Assembly (NCBI GenBank): GCA_036732755.1 | Contig: DAINBU010000115.1 | Location: 1-14,955 of the forward strand | Direction of reading: 5' to 3' | DNA length: 14,955 nucleotides | Source of the DNA: DASRRB01 sp036732755 | Lineage (GTDB): Bacteria; Planctomycetota; B15-G4; SIAN01 | Shown: positions 1 through 11,335 of the stretch, piece after piece | How positions within the stretch are numbered: the first letter of the stretch is position 1 | Layout of the letters: each line of letters opens with the position of its first letter | Translations under genes and position numbers: made by a program | The notes under the pieces: model-generated | Database searches by the model: none | What the model was told of the DNA's origin: nothing | Seen by the model: the letters and a program-made list of their open reading frames with translations, nothing else

Positions 1-3433
<3,433 letters not shown>

Positions 3434-3439
3434 GACATT

Positions 3440-3446
3440 CCCCCTC
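3440..3446 (-). promoter_or_regulatory. Shine-Dalgarno for the histidine kinase
   Basis: GAGGGGG on the minus strand, six bases before the ATG at 3433. It supports that start, and it lies in the 47-bp gap after the response regulator stop, as expected for an internal operon gene. Confidence 0.7.
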
Positions 3447-3480
3447 GGCTTCGTGCGTCCCGGCCCTCGGGACGATTGGC

Positions 3481-3897
3481 TCACGTCTCGATGCGAAGCG
3501 GCGGGGACCTCCGGCCGCGCGCGTCCTCGACCAGCGCCCGCAGGAGGTGCGGCTCGACCGGCTTCTGCAGGAAGCGGTCGAAGCGCGCCGCTCCCGAGCG
3601 CGCGTCGTTCATCGCGCCGCCGACGCCCGAGGTCGCCACGCAGTAGGGAGCGAGGCCGGGCAGCTGGTCGCGCAGCCGCGGGATCAGCTCGAAGCCGTTC
3701 CCGTCCGGCAGGTAGATGTCGCTCAGGACCAGCTCGGGCCGGATCTTGTCCACCGCCACGAGCGCGTCGGCGACGGAGCCGGCAACCAGGACGTCGGCGC
3801 CGAAGCGCACGAGCAGCCGGCGCGTGACCTCCGCCGAATCACCGTCGTCTTCGATCAGGAGGACCCGGACGGGATCGCTCTGCGGCGGCGGGTGCAT
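3481..3897 (-). CDS. Single-domain (CheY-like) response regulator
   Basis: A 138-residue receiver domain with no output domain. From the ATG at 3897 it reads MHPPPQSDPVRVLLIEDDGD. The acidic pair is Glu17-Asp18, the phospho-acceptor is Asp60 in VLSDIYLP, the switch Ser is Ser90 in VATSG, and the conserved Lys is Lys112 in FLQKPV. All canonical receiver residues are therefore present. The frame stays open upstream to 4110, but that extension (rich in Pro, Arg and Ala) does not look like protein, so I chose the Met just before the first beta strand. The Shine-Dalgarno is weak. The gene precedes the hybrid-type histidine kinase by 47 bp, so the two are likely co-transcribed. A phosphorelay intermediate or a protein-interaction output is plausible. 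Partnership with the adjacent kinase is inferred from position only. Confidence 0.88.
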   Translation of the reverse strand: MHPPPQSDPVRVLLIEDDGDSAEVTRRLLVRFGADVLVAGSVADALVAVDKIRPELVLSDIYLPDGNGFELIPRLRDQLPGLAPYCVATSGVGGAMNDARSGAARFDRFLQKPVEPHLLRALVEDARGRRSPPLRIET

Positions 3898-4274
3898 GTC
3901 GAGGATCCGCGTGGACGGGCCGGACACCCGGCGGGGAGCGGGGCCAGGCGCCCCGCGCCTCCGACGGATCGCAATGGAGGTGCCGGCACCGACCGGCGCG
4001 CTCCACACCATCCGCGACCAATGAAAGCAGGGCGTCGCGGCCGGGCCAATGGAAGGGCCTTCAAGTTGGTCCGAGGGGGGGGGAGCCGCGACGCCCCGAT
4101 CGGGCGCCAAGTCGCAACGGCTGTGCCCCGGGGAGAAAGGGGCGTGCGTCGAGGGGCCTCGCGAGGCGGGACCGACGGGCCGCGGGGACCGAAGCGGGCC
4201 TGGCGCCGCGCGCCTTCACCTTTTCTACAACTCGTTTTCAAAGAGCCGCCGAAAACGATGCGAACGATCGGCGG
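3898..4274. other. 377-bp intergenic region without a convincing gene
   Basis: Between the response regulator start and the pirin stop. It must hold the 3' end of the pirin transcript and probably the promoter for the regulator/kinase pair, but I see no convincing -35/-10 pair. The ORFs here on both strands translate to Arg/Pro/Ala-rich low-complexity sequence and look like GC-driven noise. Notable contents are a run of nine G at 4075-4083, a small AT-richer island at 4218-4260, and overlapping inverted repeats at 4233-4274. Confidence 0.6.
4233..4274 (-). terminator. Overlapping inverted repeats just after the pirin stop, possible terminator
   Basis: Two perfect 7-bp inverted repeats overlap. 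TCGGCGG (4268-4274) pairs with CCGCCGA (4246-4252), and GAAAACG (4251-4257) pairs with CGTTTTC (4233-4239). On the minus strand the first hairpin begins immediately after the pirin stop and is followed by CTCTTT, a poor U-tract, so it is at best a weak intrinsic terminator. The two stems share bases and cannot form together. Confidence 0.35.
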
Positions 4275-5189
4275 TCAAGACGCGCGGCCCGTCTTGAGGA
4301 AGGTCCCGTCGGAGAGCTCCTCGAACGCGCTGCGCAGCTCCTCCTGCGTGTTCATCACGATCGGTCCGTACCACGCGACCGGCTCCTCGAGCGGCTTCCC
4401 CGAGACGAGGAGGAAGCGGACGCCGCGATCGCCCGCCTGCACGGTGACGTCGTCGCCGCGGTCGAAGACGACGAGCGTGCGGTCGTCCGCCGATGTCGGC
4501 GGCTTCGCCTCCGCCCAGCCCGCGCCCTCGGTCGGTACCGCGAGCGGCTCGGACGCGTTGCAGAACTTCGCGTCGCCCTCGAACACGTAGGCGAACGCAT
4601 GGCGCGTCACCGGAACCGGGAGCACCTTGCGCTTGCCCGACGGGATCGCGACGTCGAGGTAGTTGGGGTCGGTCGCGACGCCGGCGACCGGGCTCTTGAT
4701 GCCGCGGTAGCTGCCGCACACGATCTTGACCGTCGCTCCGTCGTCGTCGGTCGCGACCGGGATCTGGTTCGCCTTGATGTCCTGGTAACGCGGCGTCGTC
4801 ATCTTGAGCGCGGCGGGCAGGTTGGCCCAGAGCTGGAAGCCGTGCATGCGGCCGTGGCGGTCGCCCTTCGGCATCTCCTGGTGGATGATCCCGCTGCCCG
4901 CCGTCATCCACTGGACGTCCCCGGCGCCGATCGACCCGCGGTTCCCGATGCTGTCGCCGTGCTCGACGCTGCCGGCAAGGACGTAGGTGATCGTCTCGAT
5001 GCCGCGGTGCGGGTGCCACGGGAAGCCCGGCAGGTAGTCGTCCGGCCGCTCGTTGCGGAAGTCATCGAGGAGGAGGAACGGATCGAACTCGCCCGTGTTC
5101 CCGAACCCGAACGCGCGCCGGAGCTTCACGCCCGCCCCCTCGATGGTCGGTTTCGAGCGGGCGATGCGCTGGACCGGTCGTGTGGCCAT
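4275..5189 (-). CDS. Pirin family protein (cupin-fold metal-binding protein)
   Basis: A 304-residue pirin, close to the usual bacterial length. From the ATG at 5189 (MATRPVQRIARSKPT), GAGGAG lies six bases upstream; the frame extends to 5288, but that part overlaps the preceding gene and was rejected. The four pirin metal ligands are present: His59 and His61 in WHPHRGIETITY, and His103 and Glu105 in SGIIHQEMP. The N-terminal cupin is followed by the pirin C-terminal barrel (about 170-290), with RHAFAYVFEG and AWYGPIVMNTQEEL. Family members bind iron; some have quercetinase activity and others act through protein partners, so the substrate is unknown. It is the downstream gene of a minus-strand pair, 29 bp after the broken cyclase. 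No signal peptide is seen, so it is probably cytoplasmic. Confidence 0.94.
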   Translation of the reverse strand: MATRPVQRIARSKPTIEGAGVKLRRAFGFGNTGEFDPFLLLDDFRNERPDDYLPGFPWHPHRGIETITYVLAGSVEHGDSIGNRGSIGAGDVQWMTAGSGIIHQEMPKGDRHGRMHGFQLWANLPAALKMTTPRYQDIKANQIPVATDDDGATVKIVCGSYRGIKSPVAGVATDPNYLDVAIPSGKRKVLPVPVTRHAFAYVFEGDAKFCNASEPLAVPTEGAGWAEAKPPTSADDRTLVVFDRGDDVTVQAGDRGVRFLLVSGKPLEEPVAWYGPIVMNTQEELRSAFEELSDGTFLKTGRAS

Positions 5190-5195
5190 AGGGAG

Positions 5196-5201
5196 CTCCT
5201 C
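5196..5201 (-). promoter_or_regulatory. Shine-Dalgarno for pirin, fixes its start
   Basis: GAGGAG on the minus strand, six bases before the ATG at 5189. It selects this Met over the longer open frame that runs back into the cyclase gene. Confidence 0.75.
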
Positions 5202-5218
5202 GGGCGGGAAGCGCCGCG

Positions 5219-7065
5219 TCATTTCGAAGAAGCGACGAAAATGCCGCGCCATTCCGGCGGCGGCGGCGCGCGACGATAGGCGCGGCACCGTTCGAGCAGA
5301 ACTCGGCTCGGCGGATCGTCCGCCTGCGGCTCGAGCAGCGCGATGGCGGCGACGAAATCGCGCCGTGCGTACGCCTCGAACGCCGCCTCGTAGCGGGTCG
5401 CGTGCGCCGGGCGGGGCGCTTCCCCGTCGCGTTCGCCCAGCAGCTCGAAGACGGTGATCGCCCCGCTCCTCCCCTTCACCGCCACCACGTCGAGGCGGCG
5501 GAACTCGAAGCGCCTGCCGGCGGGCGGCCGCGCCACGCCGGCGCCAGCGCGATCGCGCGCCCCGCGTCGCGGCAGCGCAGCGCCGCCCGGCACGCGCGCG
5601 CCGCGTCGTCGGCGACCGGCTCGGGGGCGTTCCAGAACGCCATCACCGAGTCGCCGATGAACTTGTCGATCGCGGCGCCGAGCGCCGGCTCGCGCCGGTC
5701 GCGCCAGAGCCGCCGCACCAGGTCGATCGGGACGTAGCGGCCGAGCGCTCGCATCGCGGCCTTCGCGCCTTCGAGGCTCCGCAGCACTTCCGCGACGTCG
5801 CGGAACGGCGACACGGTCGCGGCGGGCGCGAGCTCGAGGCGGTCCATGCGGGCGCTCTCGCGCGTGATCTGCGCGTGGGCGCGCCGCACGCCGCGCAGCA
5901 CGAGCCCGCCCGCGACCACGACCGCCCAGACGAGCGCGAGCAGCAGCGCCAGCAGCCGCCCGCGCATCGCGACCAGCCGCCCGACGTAGGCGGCGCGCGG
6001 CACGACGACGCCGACGCACCACTCGCGCGTATCCGGCAGCGGACGGAACGTCGCGAGCCACTCCTCGCCACCGCTCTCGAACGACCCCGAGACGACGCGC
6101 GCGCCGCCGGCGGCCGCGCGCAGCGCCGGCGTGGCGAGCGCCGCCGCGACTTCGGGCGGGAGCGACTCCGGATCGACGCGCAGGTCGTCGCCGAAGGCGC
6201 GACGGCGGTCGCCGGTGGCGCCGCGCGTGACGACGCGCCCCTCGCCGTCGCACAGGAAGACGCGATGGGGGTCGCCCGTCCCGGAGGCGGCCGCGACCGA
6301 GCGGTCGAGCTGCGCGACGAGCAGCCCGACGCGCAGCACGCCGACGAATTCGCCTTCCGCGTCGGCGACCACCTGCTGGACGCTCACCTCGACGCGTCGC
6401 CGTCCTTCTTCGAGCGCGGCGTCGAGCTGCGACCAGTGGACGTCGCTCCATTGCAGCGAGCCGTAGTGGTCGCGGCGCGTCGGGATCGCGAAGGTCAGGT
6501 GGAGCGTCGGATCGGCGACCGCGTCGGGCGTCTCGGGAACGAAGGCGGGGGCCGGCGCGCCGCTCCCTTCGGGCAGCTCGCGCCGCTCGGCGACGAAGCG
6601 GCCGTCCGCGGCGGCGCGCACGCGGCGGCTGACGATCTGCTCGGCGTCGCCGTCACGCAGGCGGGCGACGCTGACCTGCCCGCGCGGCGCCGGCTCCAGC
6701 GCGAGCGAGCCGTCGGCCGCGAATCCGGAGCGGCGCGCGAAGGTGAGCGTCAGCTCGCCGACGTCGACGTTCGAGCGCAGCTCGACGGCGAGCGCCGCCT
6801 CGAGGTCGGCGGGGTCGCGCGCCCGCACGCGACCGCCCGCGAGCGCGAGCTCGACGTCGCGCACCGTCCGCGGCGCCTGCGCCAGGAAGTCGGCGACCCG
6901 CTCGCCGATGCGGCGCGCCGCCTCCTCGCGCACCCGCTCCGAGCTCTCGACGACGGCGTCGCCGGTCGAGCCGACCACGACGAACCAGACCAGCCCGAGC
7001 GCCGCCACGAGCGCGATCAGGCTCAGCGTGAAGAGCTGGCTCAGCGTGGGCGTGCGGATCGGCAC
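5219..7065 (-). pseudogene. Cache-type membrane adenylate/guanylate cyclase, catalytic domain deleted twice and frameshifted
   Basis: The first frame runs from a probable GTG at 7065 (VPIRTPTLSQLF; a TTG at 7074 is also possible, neither with a clear Shine-Dalgarno) to a stop at 5476. It has TM1 (about 11-31), a periplasmic region of about 330 residues resembling a double Cache sensor, TM2 (about 371-393), a linker and ALGRYVPIDLVRRL. It then jumps from EPALGA straight to AIDKFIGDSVMAFWNAPEPV (Lys468, Asp472). This omits the stretch with the first metal-binding Asp (the FxDI motif), about 50 residues in relatives. After PAWRGRPP the homologous sequence resumes in another frame at RRFEFRRLDVVAVKGRSGAITVFELLGE and continues to the stop at 5219, ending WRGIFVASSK. 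The block with the transition-state Asn/Arg (GDxVNxAxRLE), about 70 residues, is missing. As written it cannot be an active cyclase. A real pseudogene or an assembly error is possible. Deletion sizes come from my knowledge of the family, not an alignment. Confidence 0.85.
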
Positions 7066-7194
7066 GCGCGACAAAGTAACGGACGGGTCACCGCCCTCGG
7101 GAATCGGGTATTCCGGGTCGAATCTCGTCCGGATCCGGGCACCGATTCCGCTCCTGGGAGCGGCAGCGCGTGCAAAGCGATGGGGGAGAGCGAC
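7066..7194. promoter_or_regulatory. Divergent intergenic region between broken cyclase and patatin
   Basis: 129 bp separating two divergently read genes, so it should carry both promoters. I could not identify a convincing sigma70-type box pair. The only visible structure is a short dyad GGAAT-N5-ATTCC (7100-7114), too short to call an operator with confidence. Confidence 0.4.
7182..7188 (+). promoter_or_regulatory. Shine-Dalgarno for patatin, selects ATG 7195
   Basis: GGGGGAG six bases before the ATG at 7195. The in-frame ATG at 7180 lacks a well-spaced site, so 7195 is preferred. Confidence 0.7.
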
Positions 7195-10100
7195 ATGGCC
7201 GGCGAAGCGGAGCCTCGCGAAGCGCCCAAGCGGCTGTGGGAGGTGCTGCGCGAGGAGTTCGTCGCGCTCGGCGGCGACGCGGCGAAGGCGGACGACGCCG
7301 GCCCGCGCGGCGACGCGCCGAAAGGCTGCAGCGATCCGGTCGACCCCGGCCGTGAATTCGAGCGGATCGTCCGGCTCGTGCACGAACGCAACCGCGCCTC
7401 GATGAACGATCGCGCCGTCCGGCCGCGCGCGGCGCTCTGCTTCTCCGGCGGCGGCATCCGCAGCGCGACGTTCAATCTCGGCCTGCTGCAGCGGCTGGTC
7501 GAGCTGCGCCTCCTCGACCAGTTCGACTACCTGTCGACGGTCTCGGGCGGCGGCTACCTCGGGAGCTGGCTCGGCGCGTGGATCCATCGCGCCGAGTACG
7601 GCCTGCCGACGGTCGTCGAGGAGATGCGCCGCTCGTGCGGGAAGGGGAACGGCCGCTCCGCGCGCGAACCCGAGGCGGCGCCGCTGCGCCACCTGCGGAC
7701 CTTCAGTCGCTACCTCGCGCCCGAGCTCGGCATCCTCTCCGCCGACAGCTGGACGCTCGCGACGATCTACCTGCGCAACCTCCTGATCAACTGGACGGTC
7801 CTCGTGCCGCTGCTGCTCGCGGCGCTGATGGTCCCGCGCTTCCTGCTCGCGGCGATCGCCCGCGATCCGGTCGCGCCGCTGGCCGGAACGTTCGGCATCT
7901 CCGGCGAGCACTGGGTCTGGGTGCCGCTCGCGTTCGGCCTCGTCTTCGCCGTGGTCGCGTTCGCCTACGCAGGGAGCCACCAGCCGAGCGCGCTGCGCCT
8001 GAAGGCGCACGCGCAGGACGGGCAGCGCCGTCCGCCGGCGTCGCCGCAGCGCGGGCAGGCGAAGTTCCTGCGCGGCTGCTGGTTGCCGTTCCTCCTCGCG
8101 TCGCTGCTCGTCTCCATGTTCTGGGGGTGGCGGCGGTCGGGCGCGCCCGACGGAACGACCGGACTCTTGATGGTGGGCGCCGGCGTCGGGCTCGGCCTGG
8201 TCGGCTGGACCTTCCTCTTCTTCACGGAGGGACAGAGGGCGCAGCTGCGCGAGCTGCTGGCGGTGGTGGCGGGCGGCGCGATGGCGGGCGTCGGCATGTG
8301 GGGGTCGGCGGCGCTGCTCGCCCGCGTGGCCCCGATCGCGCCGGTTTCGCCGATCGGCGCGTGGTCGGCCGACCAGGGGCGCGCCTTCGCGACCTTCGTC
8401 ACGCTCTCCGTCCCGCTCGTGCTCGCCTCGCTGACCCTGGGCGGGACGATCTACGTCGCGTGGCTCAGCCGGCAGAGCACGTCGGGCGACGACGACCGCG
8501 AGTGGTGGGCGCGCTGCGGCGGCTGGCTCCTGATCGCGCTCGTGTGCTGGCTCGCGGCCTGCGCCGTGACGCTCTTCGGGCCGGCGCTGTTGGTCTGGAT
8601 GGCGGAAGAGGCGATCATGACGCTGGCCGCGGTCGGCGGCGCGAGCGGCCTCGTGAGCATCCTGCTCGGCCGCAGCGCCGACACGGAGGGCGGCGGCAAG
8701 GAGGGGAGCGCGGGTGTGATGGGGGCGGTGAAGCGCTGGGCGCTCGCGCTGGCGGCGCCGCTCTTCCTCGCCCTGCTGCTCGCCGCGGCGTCGCTCGCGA
8801 CGAGCGGCCTGCTCGCCGGCTGCCTGCCCGAGGATCCCGAAGCGCCGCGCGGCCACTTCCAGGTGCTCGCCAACGCGACGCCGATGCTCGTGGCGGGCTG
8901 GTGCCTGGCGCTCCTCGCGCTCGGGCTCGTGATGTCGCGCCTCATCGACCTGAACCGCTTCTCGATGCACGCCATGTATCGCGACCGGCTGGTGCGCGGC
9001 TACCTCGGCGCGAGCCGCGGCAAGGCGCGCGAGCCCGACGATTTCACCGGCTTCGACCCGGCCGACAACCTCTCGATGTTCGAGCTGCGTCCCGAGATGC
9101 TGCGCGCGCGCGACGTCCCGGCGCCGTTCCTCGCGCGGCTGCGCAAGGTCGCGCGCGCCCGTCGCAAGCGCGCCCCCGAGCCGGTGCCGCCCGACGCGCC
9201 CGCGGAGAAGCTTTTCCTGGTCCTCGACGCCGAGGCGCGTCGCGAGCTCGAGACGCTGCCCGATCCGCCGCGGCCGCTCGCCGACGGCTCGAAGCTGCTC
9301 GCCGCGCTGAACGGGGTCCTCGCCGGCGCGGAGCTCGGCGACGCGGCGCCGGGCGCGGAGCGGCGGTCGCTGCGCAACCGCGCCTGGCTCGCGGAGCACC
9401 TCGGCCTCCCCGCTCCGGCGGCGCGCCCGCTCGCGCCGCTGCACGTCGTGAACGTCGCGCTCAACCTCGTGAGCGGCGACGACCCCGCCTGGCAGGAGCG
9501 CAAGGCGGAGAGCTTCACCGTCTCCCCGCTCCACTGCGGCGGCGCGAACCTCGACTACCGCGATTCCCACGCGTACGGCGGCGACGACGGGATCACGCTC
9601 GGCACGGCGATGACGATCAGCGGCGCCGCCGTGAGCCCGAACATGGGGTACCACTCGTCGCCGTTCGTCGCCGTCCTGCTCACGCTCTTCAACGTGCGGC
9701 TCGGCTGGTGGCTCGGCAACCCTGGGACGGCCGGACGCACGACGTGGCGCCTCGCCAACCCGAAGTACACGATCCAGCCGATCTTCGCCGAGGCGTTCGG
9801 CCTCACCGACGCGTGCCACTCCTACGTCTACCTCTCCGACGGCGGCCACTTCGAGAACCTCGGGCTCTACGAGATGGTGCGGCGGCGCTGCCGCTTCATC
9901 GTGCTCGGCGACGCGGGCTGCGATCCCGGCTGCACGTTCGAGGACCTCGGCAACGCGATCCGCAAGATCCGGATCGACTTCGGCATCCCGATCACGTTCT
10001 CGAAGCCGCTCGAGATCCACGCGCGCGACGACGACGATCCGAAGGACGGGAGCTGCTTCACGCTGGGCGAGATCGACTATTCGGCGGTCGACGGCGGCGA

Positions 10101-10392
10101 CGCGCCGCCCGGCCAGCTGCTCTACGTGAAGCCCGCCTTCTACGGGAAGGACGAGCCGAAGGACGTCTACACGTACGCGAAGGCGTCGGAGACCTTCCCG
10201 CACGAGTCGACCTCCGACCAGTTCTTCAGCGAGGCGCAGTTCGAGAGCTATCGCGCGCTGGGCTACCATGCGATGCGGACGGCGACGCGCGGGCTCGACG
10301 AGCATTCGAAGCTCGACCTCCGACAGCTGTTCGACGCACTGCGCGGCGCGCCCGAGCTGCCGCTCGCCTCCCCCTCGAACCCGGGAACCTGA
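7195..10392 (+). CDS. Patatin-like phospholipase with an inserted multi-helix membrane domain
   Basis: A 1065-residue patatin-family acyl hydrolase. The oxyanion loop is FSGGGIRSATFN (Gly85-Arg89), the nucleophile is Ser117 in YLSTVSGGGYLGSW, and the catalytic Asp is Asp882 in YLSDGGHFENLGLYEM. Family members use a Ser-Asp dyad to cleave acyl esters of phospholipids. Here nearly 770 residues separate the dyad. The gap holds about ten hydrophobic segments (roughly 196-222, 239-262, 291-316, 322-346, 352-380, 396-424, 441-469, 472-492, 512-542, 560-585), then a soluble stretch with conserved-looking LNLVSGDDPAWQERKAESF and AMTISGAAVSPNMGYHSSP. The two patatin halves must fold together around a membrane bundle, placing the active site at an inner-membrane face. 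There is no signal peptide. The metallopeptidase lipoprotein starts 22 bp downstream, probably in the same operon. Substrate and physiological role are unknown; family assignment is secure. Confidence 0.93.
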   Translation: MAGEAEPREAPKRLWEVLREEFVALGGDAAKADDAGPRGDAPKGCSDPVDPGREFERIVRLVHERNRASMNDRAVRPRAALCFSGGGIRSATFNLGLLQRLVELRLLDQFDYLSTVSGGGYLGSWLGAWIHRAEYGLPTVVEEMRRSCGKGNGRSAREPEAAPLRHLRTFSRYLAPELGILSADSWTLATIYLRNLLINWTVLVPLLLAALMVPRFLLAAIARDPVAPLAGTFGISGEHWVWVPLAFGLVFAVVAFAYAGSHQPSALRLKAHAQDGQRRPPASPQRGQAKFLRGCWLPFLLASLLVSMFWGWRRSGAPDGTTGLLMVGAGVGLGLVGWTFLFFTEGQRAQLRELLAVVAGGAMAGVGMWGSAALLARVAPIAPVSPIGAWSADQGRAFATFVTLSVPLVLASLTLGGTIYVAWLSRQSTSGDDDREWWARCGGWLLIALVCWLAACAVTLFGPALLVWMAEEAIMTLAAVGGASGLVSILLGRSADTEGGGKEGSAGVMGAVKRWALALAAPLFLALLLAAASLATSGLLAGCLPEDPEAPRGHFQVLANATPMLVAGWCLALLALGLVMSRLIDLNRFSMHAMYRDRLVRGYLGASRGKAREPDDFTGFDPADNLSMFELRPEMLRARDVPAPFLARLRKVARARRKRAPEPVPPDAPAEKLFLVLDAEARRELETLPDPPRPLADGSKLLAALNGVLAGAELGDAAPGAERRSLRNRAWLAEHLGLPAPAARPLAPLHVVNVALNLVSGDDPAWQERKAESFTVSPLHCGGANLDYRDSHAYGGDDGITLGTAMTISGAAVSPNMGYHSSPFVAVLLTLFNVRLGWWLGNPGTAGRTTWRLANPKYTIQPIFAEAFGLTDACHSYVYLSDGGHFENLGLYEMVRRRCRFIVLGDAGCDPGCTFEDLGNAIRKIRIDFGIPITFSKPLEIHARDDDDPKDGSCFTLGEIDYSAVDGGDAPPGQLLYVKPAFYGKDEPKDVYTYAKASETFPHESTSDQFFSEAQFESYRALGYHAMRTATRGLDEHSKLDLRQLFDALRGAPELPLASPSNPGT

Positions 10393-10414
10393 GCGCCCCC
10401 CACGCCGGATCGCC

Positions 10415-11335
10415 ATGCAGGCCGCGCGCGCCCTCCTCCTCCTCGCGCTGCTCTCCGGCGTGCCGGGCTGCATGAAGCCGGCCGCGGGCAACGGCGAGGA
10501 TTCGGGAACGAGCCTCACCGTCGGCGGCGGGACGATCGACGTCGCGCTCGATCCGGGAGTCGCGCTCCCGCGCGCGGCGGTGATGCGCTGGGTGCGGCGC
10601 GCCGCGGAGGCGGTCGCCGGCTTCTACGGGCGCTTCCCGGTCGCGCGCATCCTCGTCTCCGTCGCGCCGGGCGGTCACGAGCCGGTGAACGGCGGCGTCA
10701 CCTACGCCGCGCGCGAGATCGACGTCCGCATCTCGCGGGAGGCGACGGCGGCCGACCTCGACTCGGACTGGGTCCTCACCCACGAGATGTTCCACCTCGC
10801 CTTCCCGAATCTCGACGACAAGTACCGCTGGATGATGGAAGGGCTCGCCGACTACCTCGAGCCGATCGCGCGTGCGCGCGCCGGCCAGTGGCGGGCGGAG
10901 GAGGTCTGGCGCGACTTCGCGGAGGGGTCGCCGCGCGGCGAGCCGCGCCGCGGCGACCGCGGCCTCGACCACGCCCCCTCGCGCGACCGCATCTACTGGG
11001 GCGGCAACACCTACTGGCTCCTCGCCGACCTGCGCATCCGCGAGCGCACCGACAACAGGAAGAGCGTCGACGACGCGGTGCGCGCGATCCTCGACGCGGG
11101 GGGCGACGGCAACTCCCACTGGGAGTTCGCGCAGGTGCTCGCGACCGGCGACCGCGCGACCGGGACGGAGGTGCTGACCGAGCTGCACAGGGAGTTCGGG
11201 ATGAAGCCCGGGCGCGTCGACCTCGACGCCCTCTGGAAGCGGCTCGGCGTGGTCAATGCCGCGGGCGCCGTGACCTTCGACGAAAAGGCGCCGCTCGCGA
11301 AGATCCGGGCGGCGATCACCGCGCCTCCCCGCTGA
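10415..11335 (+). CDS. Putative lipoprotein zinc metallopeptidase (HExxH, gluzincin-like)
   Basis: 306 residues from the ATG at 10415. MQAARALLLLALLSGVPGC is a lipoprotein-type signal peptide with lipobox VPGC and Cys19; Pro at -2 is slightly unusual. The mature protein should be anchored on the periplasmic side of a membrane. The motif HEMFH (His123, Glu124, His127) is followed by WMMEGLADYLEP with Glu142, the HExxH...E layout of gluzincin peptidases; the MA-like peptidase clan is the best guess. The rest includes YWGGNTYWLLADLRIRERT and a C-terminal helical part with no recognised domain. The in-frame ORF begins further upstream, but that part overlaps the patatin and is Arg/Ser-rich noise. 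No clear Shine-Dalgarno is present; coupling to the patatin stop 22 bp upstream is likely. Its last 20 bases overlap the convergent XRE gene. Activity and substrate are inferred from motif only. Confidence 0.8.
   Translation: MQAARALLLLALLSGVPGCMKPAAGNGEDSGTSLTVGGGTIDVALDPGVALPRAAVMRWVRRAAEAVAGFYGRFPVARILVSVAPGGHEPVNGGVTYAAREIDVRISREATAADLDSDWVLTHEMFHLAFPNLDDKYRWMMEGLADYLEPIARARAGQWRAEEVWRDFAEGSPRGEPRRGDRGLDHAPSRDRIYWGGNTYWLLADLRIRERTDNRKSVDDAVRAILDAGGDGNSHWEFAQVLATGDRATGTEVLTELHREFGMKPGRVDLDALWKRLGVVNAAGAVTFDEKAPLAKIRAAITAPPR

Noticed and set aside
4075..4083. Nine-G tract as a phase-variation site
   Set aside because: It lies in a non-coding stretch about 180 bases upstream of the response regulator start, with no promoter spacing visible to link it to expression.
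3898..4110. N-terminal extension of the response regulator
   Set aside because: Low-complexity Pro/Arg/Ala sequence before a complete receiver domain. No family precedent and no better ribosome binding site.
3855..4241. 128-codon minus-strand ORF in the intergenic region
   Set aside because: Arg/Pro-rich composition typical of spurious GC-rich frames; overlaps the response regulator start.
7100..7114. Dyad GGAAT-N5-ATTCC as an operator
   Set aside because: Arms are only 5 bp, easily expected by chance, and no matching regulator is known for it here.
5875..7194. Upstream extension of the patatin frame
   Set aside because: It overlaps the cyclase sensor on the other strand and reads as Arg/Asp/Ala-rich sequence. 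The Shine-Dalgarno and the natural N-terminus are at 7195.
7578..10475. 965-codon plus-strand ORF in another frame
   Set aside because: Out-of-frame shadow of the patatin gene, Arg/Ala/Pro-rich with no motifs.
5476..10518. 1680-codon minus-strand open frame
   Set aside because: From 10518 to about 7066 it is antisense to the patatin and is Arg/Glu-rich noise. Only the part after 7065 is real, and belongs to the broken cyclase.
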